NCBI GenBank assembly: GCA_951799425.1
Contig: OX637394.1
Span: 27,254,001-27,318,000 of the forward strand
DNA from: Ilex aquifolium
Taxonomy: Eukaryota > Streptophyta > Magnoliopsida > Aquifoliales > Aquifoliaceae
DNA length: 64,000 bases
Direction: 5' to 3'
The position numbers and the translations under genes were made by a program. The notes beneath the pieces were generated by a model that saw only the letters and a program-made list of their open reading frames with translations, had not been told where the DNA came from and did not search any database. Shown here piece by piece: positions 10,262 to 21,286 of this stretch; within the stretch, counting starts at the first letter, position 1; every line of letters starts with the position of its first letter.

Positions 10262-12757
10262 TCACAGTCTTGTCACACAAAATTTGGTCTCAACTATCCT
10301 TAATACGAATTGGTACCTCCTCGAAGGTCCCATCCACTTCAACAATAAGTTCCCCCCAGTCACCACATGCGTAGGATCTAGGGTGTACTTCTGAAGCATG
10401 GAGACATGGAACACGTTGTACATTCCTGAAAGATGTGGCGATAACGCCAACTGGTAAGCAACTACACCAACCTTCTCGAGTACCTCTAAGGGCCTGATAT
10501 ACCTCGGTGACAGCTTACCCCTCTTGCCAAATCTGACCACTCCCCTCTTAGTCATAACCTTCAAGAAAATGTGATCTCTAACCTCAAACTCCAGAGGTCT
10601 CCGTATCCTGTTGATGTAGCTCTTTTACTGACTCTAAGCCATTAAAAGACGCTTTCGTATAATGTCCACCTTCTCCGAGGTGTCCGTGATCAAATCTAGA
10701 CCTGTGGAAGGTCTCTTTCCAACCTCCGTCCAATAGACTAGAGAATGGCACGACCTCCTAGATAATGCCATAAAGGGTGCCATCTATATTCTCGTCTTGT
10801 AACTATTGTTATAGGCAAACTAAACCAAGGGTAAGTGATCCTCCCAACTACCCTTGAGGTCTAGGATGCATGCCAGAACATGTCCTCTAAAATATGGATA
10901 GTCCCCTCCAACTAATCGTCCGTTTGGGGATGAAAAGTTGTACTCATCATCTACTGCGTCCCCAAAGCTCGCTAGAAACTCTCTCAGAAATGAGCTGTTA
11001 ACCTGGGATCCCGATAAAATACTATAGATACAGGTACTCCATGTAATTGGACTATCTCCCGTTTATATAATCTGTAGAATTCCTCTAATCCATGTAACTA
11101 GACTATCTCCCGTATATACAATCTGTAGAATTCCTTTAGTGTGAAGATTATCCACACAGCTAAAAATTATGCCGACTTGGTAACCGATCCACTATCACCT
11201 ATACAACGTCGTGTCCCCACGCAGTCCGTGGCAAATGGGTCACAAAATCCATAGTGACATGCTCCCACTTCCACTCAGCCACCTCCAAAGGCTGGAGCAA
11301 CCCTGTTGGTCTCTAGTGCTCAGTCTTGACTTGCTGACACGTCAAACATCTACTAACAAAATCTCCAACATGTCTCTTCATCCCACTCCAATAGTATTGA
11401 CGATGAAAATCATGATACATCTTAGTGTCGTCGAGATGCACTACGAATCTGGAGCAATGAAACTCCCTTAGTATTTCCTCCCTCAAGTCAGCGGACTGAT
11501 GAACCACAACTCTCCCTTGGCACCGAAGACTACCATCAGCATGGATGGCCTAACTCTATTCACTCATGTCAGCCTAAACCCTATCCCTAATGAACAATAT
11601 CTTTGCATCCTAACCCTAGGCCTTAACCACTCTACTCAGTAAAGAAAGAGTAGCTATCAAACTACCCATGAAGCCCTGAGTCTAATCCTGGTAGTGCAGC
11701 TCGAACTGTCCCACCGTCTTAAACATCTGCCATTCCCAAGAAGCTATATTGGTCAAGACTCCCCATGAATTTTGGCTGAGAGCATTAGCCACCATATTTT
11801 CCTTACCATGATGGTAATAAAAACTGAAGTGGTAATCCTCCAAGTATTCCATCCACTGGCGTTGCCTCATGTTGAGGTCTCGCTACGTGAATTTATACTT
11901 TAGACTCTTGTGGTCTGAATACACTTCAAACTACTTATCGTATAGATAGTGGTGTCATGCCTTCAAGGCAAAGACAATGGCCACCAGCACCATATCGTGC
12001 GTAGGATAGTTCTTCTTGTAAATCTTAAGTTGTCAAGAACCATAAGTAGCTACCATCCCGGACTATATCAAAACATATCCCATTCTATCCTTTGAGGCAT
12101 CACAATACACTATGTACCTTTGGCCTCTCTTAAATACATTTAGAATTGGAAATGAAGTCAACCACCTCTTCAACTCCTGAAATGCCCTCTCACATTAGTC
12201 ATCCCACTTAAACCGGACTTCCTTCCTCGTGAGTCTCGTCATAAGGGCCACTAATCAGGAGAAGTCCTCGATGAACCTCTGGTAATACCCCGCCAATCCC
12301 AAGAAACTATTTATCTTGAAGACTGACTTCGGTCTCTCCTAACTCATCACTACCTCCACCTTCTCCGAGTCAACTGACACACCCGTAGCGAAATCAATGT
12401 GACCCAAAAACTTGACTTCTGTTAACCAAAATTAACAGTTGTTGAACTTGTTATACAACTGGTAATCCCTCAAGGTCTATAGAACGATCCTTTAGTGATG
12501 CTCATTCTCCTCCTCAGACTTAGAGTATATCAAAATGTTGTCCACAAACACCACGACAAACTGATCGAGATAGGGGTTAAAACATCATATGCATAAGATC
12601 CATGAATGCCATTGGGGCATTCGTCAACCCAAAAGGCATAACCATGAACTCGAAGTGCCTATATCGAGTTCTCAACTACTTCTTTGGGATATCAACCTCC
12701 CTAATCTTCAATCGATGGTAACCCGTGCGCAAGTCTATCTTGGAGTAGACACGTACC
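10262..12757 (-). pseudogene. Degenerate gypsy (Tekay/Del-like) pol: RT, RNase H, integrase
   Basis: Minus-strand translation shows, in order, RT fragments (VYSKIDLRTGYH at about 12750, [12 protein letters not shown] near 12640), an RNase H tail (RQRQWMEYLEDYHF, 11.85 kb), the integrase zinc domain (H...H...CLTCQQ, 11.3-11.5 kb), integrase core fragments, and a C-terminal segment with GKLSPRYIRPLEVLEKVG and YNVFHVSMLQKY that is diagnostic of Tekay/Del chromoviruses. Many stops and frameshifts are present, so the gene is dead. Its 5' remainder continues at 14705 beyond an inserted solo LTR. The integrase carries a 51-bp in-frame tandem duplication at 11039-11140. Confidence 0.88.
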
Positions 12758-14033
12758 TGGCTTGATCCAAAATGTGTACACCCAAATGCAGACGGTCAAG
12801 CTGTAGTAATAATCTAGTTTGAGTCCGGAGTCAAATCTACGGGGAACTCTTGTTGGTGTTTTGAGATAAGTAGTGGTGGAAACCTATTGATTGTAACCCT
12901 TGAGATTTGAAGTTGTGTGAGGTGTGAGATTTCCTGGACAGAATATAAGATTCTTTCCAAGAGAATTTTCTAAACAAAATATGAGATAAGCTCTAATGTA
13001 AAAGAGTCACTCTTTAGTTCAAGGATCTGGACATGTAGTTAATTATCCGGTTTGTTATACTTGTGCTTGATAACTCAATTAACCCCCATGTCAACAACAG
13101 GTTAATCGGAAGATAAATGTGGACTATGAGAATTAAGAACATGATTCCGATGTCTTTCTAGAAGTTTACAAGAATTGTCTGTGCCGAGAGTTAACCCGTC
13201 TACAAACAAGCAAGTGTTTCTACAAGACATCCAATCATGACATTAATGTTCCATTTCCATTCTTTAATTGAAGCACAATAATGATGAATATTGAAGGGTA
13301 TTCATAAAGATCTAGCCGGGGTACTTGCCTTGAACCAACGAGTCTTTCTATGCAAGAGTTATCTATGTCATAGAAAGAACTCCTGATTATACAAAGTACC
13401 TTAGCTTTGCTAGATGCAATCAATCATTCAATAAGCATGGGGAATATAAAGCATTAAGCATAATCGAAATTGCACAAATATAATTTTCGGATAATTTATA
13501 CATGTCCTTCTCCTCTTACTAAAGAGTGAATGAGAAACTACTCACTCTTCATGGCTTTGGTAAAGCTAGAAAAGTGAGTGATCCTCATTCCTCCAAGTAG
13601 AGGGTTCACAAAATAAAGCACAATAAACAAGGAGCCGATCTTCGACAAAGAATGAGTGAATCACGTTCCACCCTTCACGGCTTTGGCGAAGCTCTAGAAA
13701 AGTGGAAGAGTTTCACTCCTCTAAGGGAAGAAAGAAGCTCAAGCAATGGAAGTGAATGAAACACAAATTAAAAGTAGAAGAAAAGTAGTCACTTTTGGAG
13801 GGTGATCCACAACCAAAGGTAAGCTATCTCCTTCTATGCATGTAATTGAAAGCATAAGCATAAAACTAATCTTACAACAAGCTAAGAGATGTTGGACTAA
13901 TGCCAAACCAATCTCTTAGAACAACTACTTCTTTATACAAGGAAATATAAGATTACTCTACAATAATATGAGTGGGAGTCTAAGCCTCCATCAAGCTCTC
14001 TACTGAGTCTCTCAAGCTCTCCAACAATGAGAG

Positions 14034-14041
14034 TATTTATA
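14034..14041 (-). promoter_or_regulatory. TATA box of the solo LTR
   Basis: TATAAATA on the minus strand, about 100 bp downstream (in LTR sense) of the TTCGAA array. Confidence 0.65.
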
Positions 14042-14139
14042 GGCAAGGAGGAGGAGACAGGGGGGGGAGGGTGAAGGAATAGTGTATGTTGCCCAAGTCC
14101 AAGTGAAAAGTCAGCTACTCTGCAGCCAGTCTGTGGAGA

Positions 14140-14520
14140 ACGTTCGAACGTGAGTTGGCGTTCGAACATTTTTTCTGTTTTTGCTTTATGGGCGTTCGAA
14201 CGTTGTCTGGCGTTCTAACGTTTCTTCTGCCTTTGCTTTATGGGCGTTCGAACGCCAGATGTGGTCTGACCTTCTCACTCAAGTGGCATGTGGTCTTTTG
14301 TGGAAACCTATTTCCACACTCCATGCACATCTTGGCACTTTGCACTCATCATTCTGGTCTTCAATCAATTCAAGTGGACGTTCGAACGTGAGTTGGCGTT
14401 CGAACGTGATACTCAAGTACCTCAGGGTCTTTCTTTCTTGGCTGCAACACGCCATGTCTCAGTAGTCTGGTCTTCTCATAAATCAAGTGGACGTTCGAAC
14501 GTGAGTTGGCGTTCGAACGT
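14140..14520 (-). repeat. TTCGAA palindrome array, 18-nt doublets
   Basis: Nine TTCGAA-type sites: 14143, 14161; 14195, 14213 (TTCTAA); 14247; 14381, 14399; 14494, 14512. Four pairs have starts exactly 18 nt apart. Most are embedded in the 12-mer ACGTTCGAACGT, and the pair ACGTTCGAACGT-gagttgg-CGTTCGAAC recurs three times. Confidence 0.9.
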
Positions 14521-14704
14521 TCTTGCTTTGCTCCAAGCTTCTCCAATTTTGTTCCCTAATGTGCTGGTGTTATACTCAAGTGTGATACTTGTTGTTCTCG
14601 AGTCCTTGTTCATTTTAGGACATGAAATGTCATCACTTAAACTCCATCAAAGTATAATTAATCTCAAAAAGGCATGATAAAATGCTAATTTTAAGTACTA
14701 ATCA

Positions 14705-14769
14705 GTGCCTATCTCAGTTGATCAAACATATCATCAATCCTTGGCAGTGGGTACTTGTTCTTGGCGCCT
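14705..14769 (-). pseudogene. 5' part of the split RT
   Basis: Minus-strand translation gives KNKYPLPRIDDMFDQL, the conserved RT segment that normally precedes the SKIDLR block found on the far side of the inserted LTR (at about 12750). On its other side it joins LTR sequence directly, so gag, protease and the start of RT have been deleted. Confidence 0.85.
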
Positions 14770-15329
14770 AGCCCTTGTCGTTGTGAGTAACTTTAATTCT
14801 TGCCCCAACTTGATACGTCTGACGGATCGTTGTACATCAAAGGAAAAAGGAACAAGAAGATGAAGAAGTTGGGTTCTTCTCTCTTTCTCTCCTGCTGTCA
14901 AAATTTGAAGAAATAAAAATAAGTGGAACACTTTGTTTTCCACTTTATTTCACCTTTTATATACTTGGCCCTTAAGGCACCAAGTGTCACATTTCCATTG
15001 GTCCAAGTTTTATCCTAACCAAACACATCTCGTCACGTTTCATGTTTGATATAATTTTATGAGATATAATTTAAATTATATTACGGGTTCTGCAATTAAA
15101 TGTGATTCCAGAATTTAATCGCGCGATACCCGATCGCATTGTAATAATTGAAAATTCAACTGTCTCGGAATTTGATGAAAATTGACTGGCTAGTCTAATT
15201 TCACAAGACGAATCTAATAATTAGGTCCATTTTGTCATTCAAGTTATATAAATTCAGGTCGACCCGAGCTTTAACGACTAATTACTGTTTTACCCCTTTT
15301 ATTAAAATTTAAATTTTTCTTGGGTTTCA
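14770..15329 (-). mobile_element. 5' LTR fragment of the split gypsy element
   Basis: Starts TGAAACCCAAG at 15329 on the minus strand and parallels 9470-10049 for about 560 bp, including CACCTTTTATATACTTGG and the 'CAACTTGATACGTC' word. It breaks off inside the LTR and is fused to RT, showing an internal deletion of the element. Confidence 0.75.
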
Positions 15330-15413
15330 CATTGTCTTGAAGAGAATTTTTCTATTCTTCAAGCTAGAAAATATGAGCCTTGGACTTCACTAAGTTCACA
15401 TGGAGTGTTTTTT

Positions 15414-16615
15414 TCAGTCTTCCTCACTTGTGTTGACTCTACTGCTCAAGACTAGCACTCTTCTTTGTTGTTTGAGAAATTGCTCATACAATTGATCATA
15501 TATTTCTAGTATATCCTCAAAACTTTCAACGTACTCCACACATGTGGGAAATTTTTCTTCCAAGTCTTCTACCACCATGGTAGGACTTGTTCCAACTTCA
15601 TCAACTTCACTCTTTGAAGTTTCTCTAGGGGGAGATGAATGTAAAGTAATAAAGGCAGTATAATTCTTCTCATCTTCTTGAGAAGAAGAATCCACATTTG
15701 ATGTAGACTCACTAGTAGTGTCACTTCACTTTGCCTTCATCGCTTTCCTCTTTTCTTTGGGCATGTCCTTCTTCTTCACACTAGGACATTCTATAGCCAC
15801 ATGTCAAAAATCTTGACACTTGTAGCATTGGATCCCTTGTCCTTTCTTCTTAACTTCTTGTCGAGGAGTTCTACCCCCTTTTCTCTTTTCCCTCCTTAGG
15901 ATCTTTTGGCCTACTAAACTTTCCTTTTGACCTAAAGGACTCATTTGAAGTACCTCTTGAATTTACTTACAAGATGGGCTATATCCTCTTCTCCCAAGTG
16001 GGGTGACCGGATTCATCTCCTTCTTCTCGTCTAGAATTTAAAGCTACACCCTTCGCCTTCTTGGGTGGTAGGAGGTTCATCTCATAGGTCAAAATAGACC
16101 TAATTAGGTCTTTAATTGACATTGAAGTCATGTTTACACTCGTTTTCTAGGAGGTCGTTTTAGCATGAAACCTTTCCAGTAGATATCTCAAGATATTCTA
16201 TTTAATGGCAGTGTCATCTATCTTAGTACCTAATGCAAAGGAAGGATTGAAAATATTTCACAATCTAGCAAAAAAATTGCTAAATGTTTCTTCCTCTTGC
16301 ATACTCAAAGTCTTGAACTGAGATATGTACCTTTTGAGGCTAGACATCTTCACTATTAAAGTCCCTTTGTGGGAAATGTGTAAGATGTCTCATGCTTCCT
16401 TAGAGGTTTCACAATTTTCTATCCTCTGAAACTTGTTAGGTGTCATGACATTGAATATCGTATTCAAGAGGTGGTCATGCAGTTGAACCTCCTTCTTCTT
16501 GAAAATCCATTTGAAACTCACTTGTAGTCACAATAGATCTGAAAAACGCAAACCTAGGTATGTAAGAAAAATAAAATATGCCTACTATGTGTTTAATGCA
16601 AACCTCAAGACAGAC
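15414..16615 (-). pseudogene. Ty1/copia gag (UBN2-type) with CCHC knuckle
   Basis: Minus-strand translation shows a copia gag-polypeptide region (HDHLLNTIFNVMTPNKFQRI, SLKRYISQFKTLSMQEEETF, KDLIRSILTYEMNLL) followed by a zinc knuckle (CYKCQDF-stop-HVAIECP near 15.8 kb) and an acidic C-terminal ORF at 15414-15695. Stops interrupt both parts. It lies downstream, in sense, of a copia LTR and primer site. Protease, integrase and RT are absent; the element is cut off at about 15340. Confidence 0.8.
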
Positions 16616-16617
16616 AT

Positions 16618-16630
16618 GCTTTGATACCAA
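16618..16630 (-). other. Copia primer-binding site
   Basis: On the minus strand TTGGTATCAAAGC directly follows the LTR end (CCCCCAACA), the usual initiator-methionine tRNA primer site of plant copia elements. Confidence 0.75.
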
Positions 16631-16631
16631 T

Positions 16632-18013
16632 TGTTGGGGGAGAGATACTGTGGATCTTTCCTCATGATTAAACACGTGGAATGCTAAACACTACCTAGAG
16701 GGGGGTGAATAGGTTAATTAAAAATGTCACTTGAACAACCATCAATTTTAAACCTATATTTACCACAACTACCTCTTCTAAAAATTCAATTAAAAAATTA
16801 AAGCTAAGAACCCCTTTAAACATGAACACCTCAAAAACCTATGAAGGTTGTTGTAATGAGTTTGTCAATTTTACGATTAACTCTCAATCTCTCAAGGCAA
16901 TCCCAACCAAGGCGACCAACCTAGTACCAAACTACTATGTGTGATAAGAATGCTCAAACAAAATACCAACAAACATATAGTGCTCTTGTGTGCTACAAAT
17001 CAAAAGTTTGCACAAATATACAATAAAGAACTAAAGTGATTTATTGACGTGATGACCCTCTTCAGAAAAATTACTTGGAGTTCACCAAATTCTAATCTAT
17101 TATCCCAAAGCCAGCTTACAAATACTCAAGGTTTATACCTCAACCAATACCATGATTAAATGCTTCTTTCCTTCAATAAACCTCTTCGCTAAAACTCCCT
17201 CTTCGACATTATGGATAACTTCACTTGAACTCCCTGTCACACACTTCGTTTAGGCCTCAAACAATCTTCTCCACCAAGATCCTTGGTATGCACACTCAAC
17301 AAGTGGGCCTTGGTAGCACCAAAAAAGTTCTTCTTCTGTAATGTATGAGTTTGGATATGAATCACAAGATGGGGTAGCCTTTAAATTTAGGGATATAGGG
17401 TTGCTCAATGATCTCTCAAGGTTTAGACGCAAGAAATAAGCTAACATGAAAGATTCTAAGAGATGCCCTAGCTTGGGAAGGCTTCCTCCATTTATAGGCT
17501 TAGAAAAAAGGGTTTTTCTTATGGACCAAGAAAACAAAAATTCACGAACGATCGCTTGATCAGTGGGAGAGCAGTAGCTACTGGAATGAAAAAAGGATTC
17601 AAACCAGAGCAGCAGAGTAGGGACCGCTCAAGTGACCTCAGAACCGCTCGAGAGAGAGACCTAGAAGGCAGTCTCCATTACACATTTGTTCAGGTTAGCA
17701 AATATATGGCGGTCCCTACTAGTTTTCTAAGCCTAAAATCAAGCAAAAAACTTGTTCTCTTGAGCACTAAAAAGTGTTGCTAAGTAAAGTTCAATTTATG
17801 ACTCAAACTATATTTTCAAAAAACAACAAGGTTTAGAAAACTTTCCTCTATGAGCCATTTTCATATTAATCACCGATTCCATTTTAACTCTAATTATTCT
17901 AAGTCTAAAAATTAAACCAAGGCTTCTTAGGTCTTTAAGGTCATTTGATGTTGTTTGAAGCAAATACTCCTCACTTCCATTGACGTTTTTGGATCTTCAA
18001 CTTTGTAGCATCA
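16632..18013 (-). mobile_element. Ty1/copia 5' LTR, minus orientation
   Basis: The sense 3' end is fixed by the primer site at 16618-16630. It contains the word CCTAGAGGGGGGTGAATAGG near 16692, common in plant copia LTRs, and a reverse TATA (CCTATAAATGG) near 17490. The outer end at 18013 (sense TGATGCTACAAAG) is a guess. Upstream of the TATA box lie GC-rich words with palindromes (CGATCG at about 17549, CTCGAG near 17646) that may be a weak example of the promoter arrays seen elsewhere. Confidence 0.65.
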
Positions 18014-19880
18014 TGACCATGAAATATGTTGAGATTTACCCAAAAAAAAAAAAACTTCGCGAAATTAGTCAATTATAAACATGATCCTAAAACAAGGGTA
18101 TGGTGGTCATTTAAGAAAAATATTTAGTTAGAATGGACTAGAGAATAAAAAAGAGTCCATACTCACCCTTATCACCTTAAACGTATTTTGCTTTATTTAA
18201 TAGCTTAAAAGAGCATGTGGATAGACTTTTGACCAATTTTCACTAAAAACAATAGGCATGTTGTAAATCATCATGTATTTATAATAAAACATAGTAATTA
18301 TAATGTGTTGCACGTATAATTAATGATTTATGAATCAGATGTATAGGTTGTATTAAAAGATAGTATATGTATTGGATCTTAAACTCATCTTTGGGAGAAG
18401 TTAGGAAATTTATAGAATTATAACTTGAAAAAATACAGAGGTCATCTCCTCAGGGAAAACTAGGAAAAATTCGAAAAGGCGATATAATTCAACAGAAAAA
18501 CAAAAATCTTCTGATTTTGAAAAATAATGAAAATTGATAAATTCGAAGAAACAATATTAAAATGAATCGGATAATCATTGAATTTCATCCCACCTTGAAT
18601 AGGAATTTTGACTTAATTTATAACTCATCTAAGATCGTAATTATACTCACTTTGACAAAGAATATTCAATAAAAATCGAAATTAAGAAAACATGTGCTTT
18701 GATGATAAAACTAATTTATGGAAGAATTAGTATCATGCTGATTACAAGAACTCTAAGAATTACCCGTGCCAAATTTAATTTTCTACGGTTAATTAAAGAT
18801 ATTTATAAATCAACTATGTTTTCAAATTCAATTATTTCAATCAGCAAATTAACACTAAACATTAAAACCCAAATTAGGTCAAAATCACTCATACAAGGAT
18901 GAGAATCTCTCCTTCGATTATACAGGAATTAAACTACTCACTCATATCGCATGTAAAATTGAAAATAATTATAAAAGACATGGAAATTGAAAGGAAAACT
19001 AAGAAATATATTGAAATCAAAATTGAATCAAATACTTTGTATTGAAAACAAGATTTGAAAAGCTATTACATGAATGAAAAATCGAAAGTGCTACAATTTT
19101 TAAAGAAAACAAATGAAATTAGAAGCTATGTGTAAAACAATGAAGAACTCGTGCTTTGTATAACCCTAAACGTTGAAGAAGAAGTAGCAGCTGGACGAAG
19201 AGTTCGTCCAAGGTAGACAAAAGCTGAACATTAATCGATCCCCCTCTATGTCCACAATATCAGCTTTTAAAGGAAAATGTTAAAGAAGATTTTGCTCAAT
19301 TCTCTCTCAGATAAGGAGAATCCTTCCCTTTCCAAATACATTTCTTTTTCCTCCAATAAATCCTTGGAAAAATATCCCTGAAAATTAGCCAATCAAACTT
19401 TCCAAATAGGAATCCTCGTTAAATTTGAACTCTGATGTACTGGTACAACAACAAGAATGAGCTGGTACAAGTGTCTTCTATCCACGATCTATCTGATAAG
19501 AAAACAAGTAAAACCAGTAGAACTGCTCTCTGTTTAAGATGAAGTAGTACAACTCTAGTCTTGAATTGGTAGAAGTGGTCACTGTTTTCAATGAACCAGT
19601 ACAAGCATGTTGTATTAGTAGAACCTATTTTTTCAGCCAGATAAACCGGTACAAGTTTTACTAGTTCATGCACTCTATTTCTAAATTCTTGTTGCGATGT
19701 TCCTGGTTCAATGTTTAACTCGTCTAGCTTATTTCTGAAACCTCATAATGCATCCAAATGACTTTAAAACTTACTTCTTACACCGGATTACCTGCAAAAC
19801 ACACAAATTAACTAAAATTAATTAATAAGCAAAGCTAAATTTAGTGGTTTAAGATATAAAATCATGCAAAATTGTGTACT
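18014..19880 (-). mobile_element. Probable LTR remnant, minus orientation
   Basis: About 1.9 kb of AT-rich non-coding sequence with an LTR-like layout on the minus strand: a TTTAAAA TATA-like box near 19256, a leader rich in 'gaagaag', and an upstream array of GGTACAA words. No termini, primer site or target duplication could be fixed. Confidence 0.4.
19437..19645 (-). repeat. GGTACAA/GTAGAA word array
   Basis: Eight copies of a (T/C)GGTACAA-like or GTAGAA word occur at about 20-22-nt steps or multiples, such as CTGGTACAA at 19439 and GCTGGTACAA 22 nt further on, and again near 19523-19575, 19601 and 19640. It sits upstream (in minus sense) of a TATA-like box, the same relative place as the TTCGAA arrays. 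Confidence 0.55.
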
Positions 19881-19884
19881 CAAT

Positions 19885-21286
19885 AGAAAGTCAGACAAAA
19901 ATTGAGATACTGAGAGTAAGAAACATTCGAATGCTAGTCACGTTCGAACAAGGAACGTTCAAACGCAAATCTCCGTTCGAACATAAGTGCGATTTTTATG
20001 GTGCTCAGGCTTGCTCTTTAGATTCTGACTCTATAAATTCTTAAGGACATCATTTTTAGACATTTTTCATCAGTTTTTAATCATAAGAATCCTTAGAGTG
20101 TGAAAGAAATGGAGAAAATACAAGATTTGAAGGAATTTTTATGTCGGGGAACCGATCGAACATGCTAGGATTACGTACAGACATCAAATTGAGGTAGATG
20201 ATTCTTCTTGAACTCTTTCATTGAGGCTAGAAACTATATTTATGTATATTTTTTATCTTCTTGATGATTATAGGTTAAATAATTGTTAGTTCTTGATTTA
20301 ATTTCGATTGAAAAGTTGTTTTAAACAAAATATATGTATTATATTCAAGAAACTCTTGTTCTTGAATTCCAAAATCCTAATCCGTATGTTGTTTCTTCAA
20401 TTGTTCATGTGTAATATCCGAATTCGTACGTTCTTGATTTTTAAACCCTAGTTTTAGTTATGATCAATGTAAATATTTTTATTGAAGATCTCTTGTGTGC
20501 TTTCTTAAATTATTTTCTTCGAAAGGTTATGGAATTATGATTCTTGATTTTAGTTGGATTTATTTGGGAAATTGTGGAAAGTATCTCATGTATGAGTGGG
20601 TGTGATTAACATGGGTTTCAATTGACTGAGTATTTTAGAGGGGTTAGATGAGTTTCTTACCTTGAGGGGTTTGAAGGTTTCCTAAACTCGTAGTGTGGTG
20701 CCATGCGAGAACTAAACCATTATTTGCTCAACGTGATCGAGGAAGAGGGTTGTTATGTTATACCTAAAAAGTTGTCAATGTTGATGCAACGATATACGCG
20801 CTTGTTGAAAATGATTTATCCTTGCGAGGATTGTATTGTTGATTAGGGGTCTCAATGTGTGAATTCATGTTAGCCAAACTACATGTGTATATGACATACA
20901 TATTGATGGTGTGGATATTTGATTGAGAGCTGATCTTATTTATTCATGAATTTTGTTGTGTTTATCGTGAACCTGAGATCTTATCAATTGTCATTGTTTT
21001 AATTTAAATCCTTATATATTATTTTACAAAATAAGACTTACCAGTTTTAATGATTTCAAAACTTTGTTTGATTTGAAAAGGTTTCTCTAATGGGCCTTTT
21101 GCTCATCCTACGATATACATATATTTTTTTAGATATTGATTTTTGAGGAAGATCTCGGATTAGATGAGCAGGTTGATTTCAAGGCCGAGGAGGATCAATA
21201 TGTGGATTTTGACTTGGAGGCTTAGAAATGTATTTCCTAGTTTAGATTATGAGTGTTGGTTATGACACACTATTTTGAGTAATTTT
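19885..21286 (+). mobile_element. Gypsy-type LTR fragment (TTCGAA family), left part
   Basis: Plus orientation is shown by TATAAAT at 20032 and by alignment with the LTR at 62.3-63.5 kb: both share 'tactgagag' plus ACATTCGAATGC before the array, and a 'GGTTTCCTAA' block in the leader. No ORF. The LTR is interrupted at 21286 by a solo LTR and resumes at 23735. Confidence 0.65.
19924..19983 (+). repeat. TTCGAA palindrome cluster
   Basis: TTCGAA-type sites start at 19926, 19943, 19958 (TTCAAA) and 19976, with spacings of 17, 15 and 18 nt. The last site ends about 51 bp upstream of the TATA box at 20032. Confidence 0.8.

Larger units (their letters stand above)
12758..14704 (-). mobile_element. 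Solo LTR inserted in reverse transcriptase
   Basis: The 1947-bp insert begins TG and ends CA on the plus strand and is flanked by GTACC (12753-12757) and GTGCC (14705-14709), a 5-bp target duplication with one change. Removing it rejoins an RT reading frame (DMFDQL on one side, RVYSKID on the other). A reverse-complement TATAAATA at 14034-14041 gives minus orientation. No internal retrotransposon genes are present. Sequence near 13.5 kb (CACTAAAGAGT-like words, ACTACTCACTCTTCAT) recurs near 60.8 kb, identifying a second family member. Confidence 0.88.

Noticed and set aside
14140-14520. TTCGAA arrays as heat-shock elements
   Set aside because: Heat-shock elements need TTC and GAA blocks separated by two bases (TTCnnGAA); here they abut.
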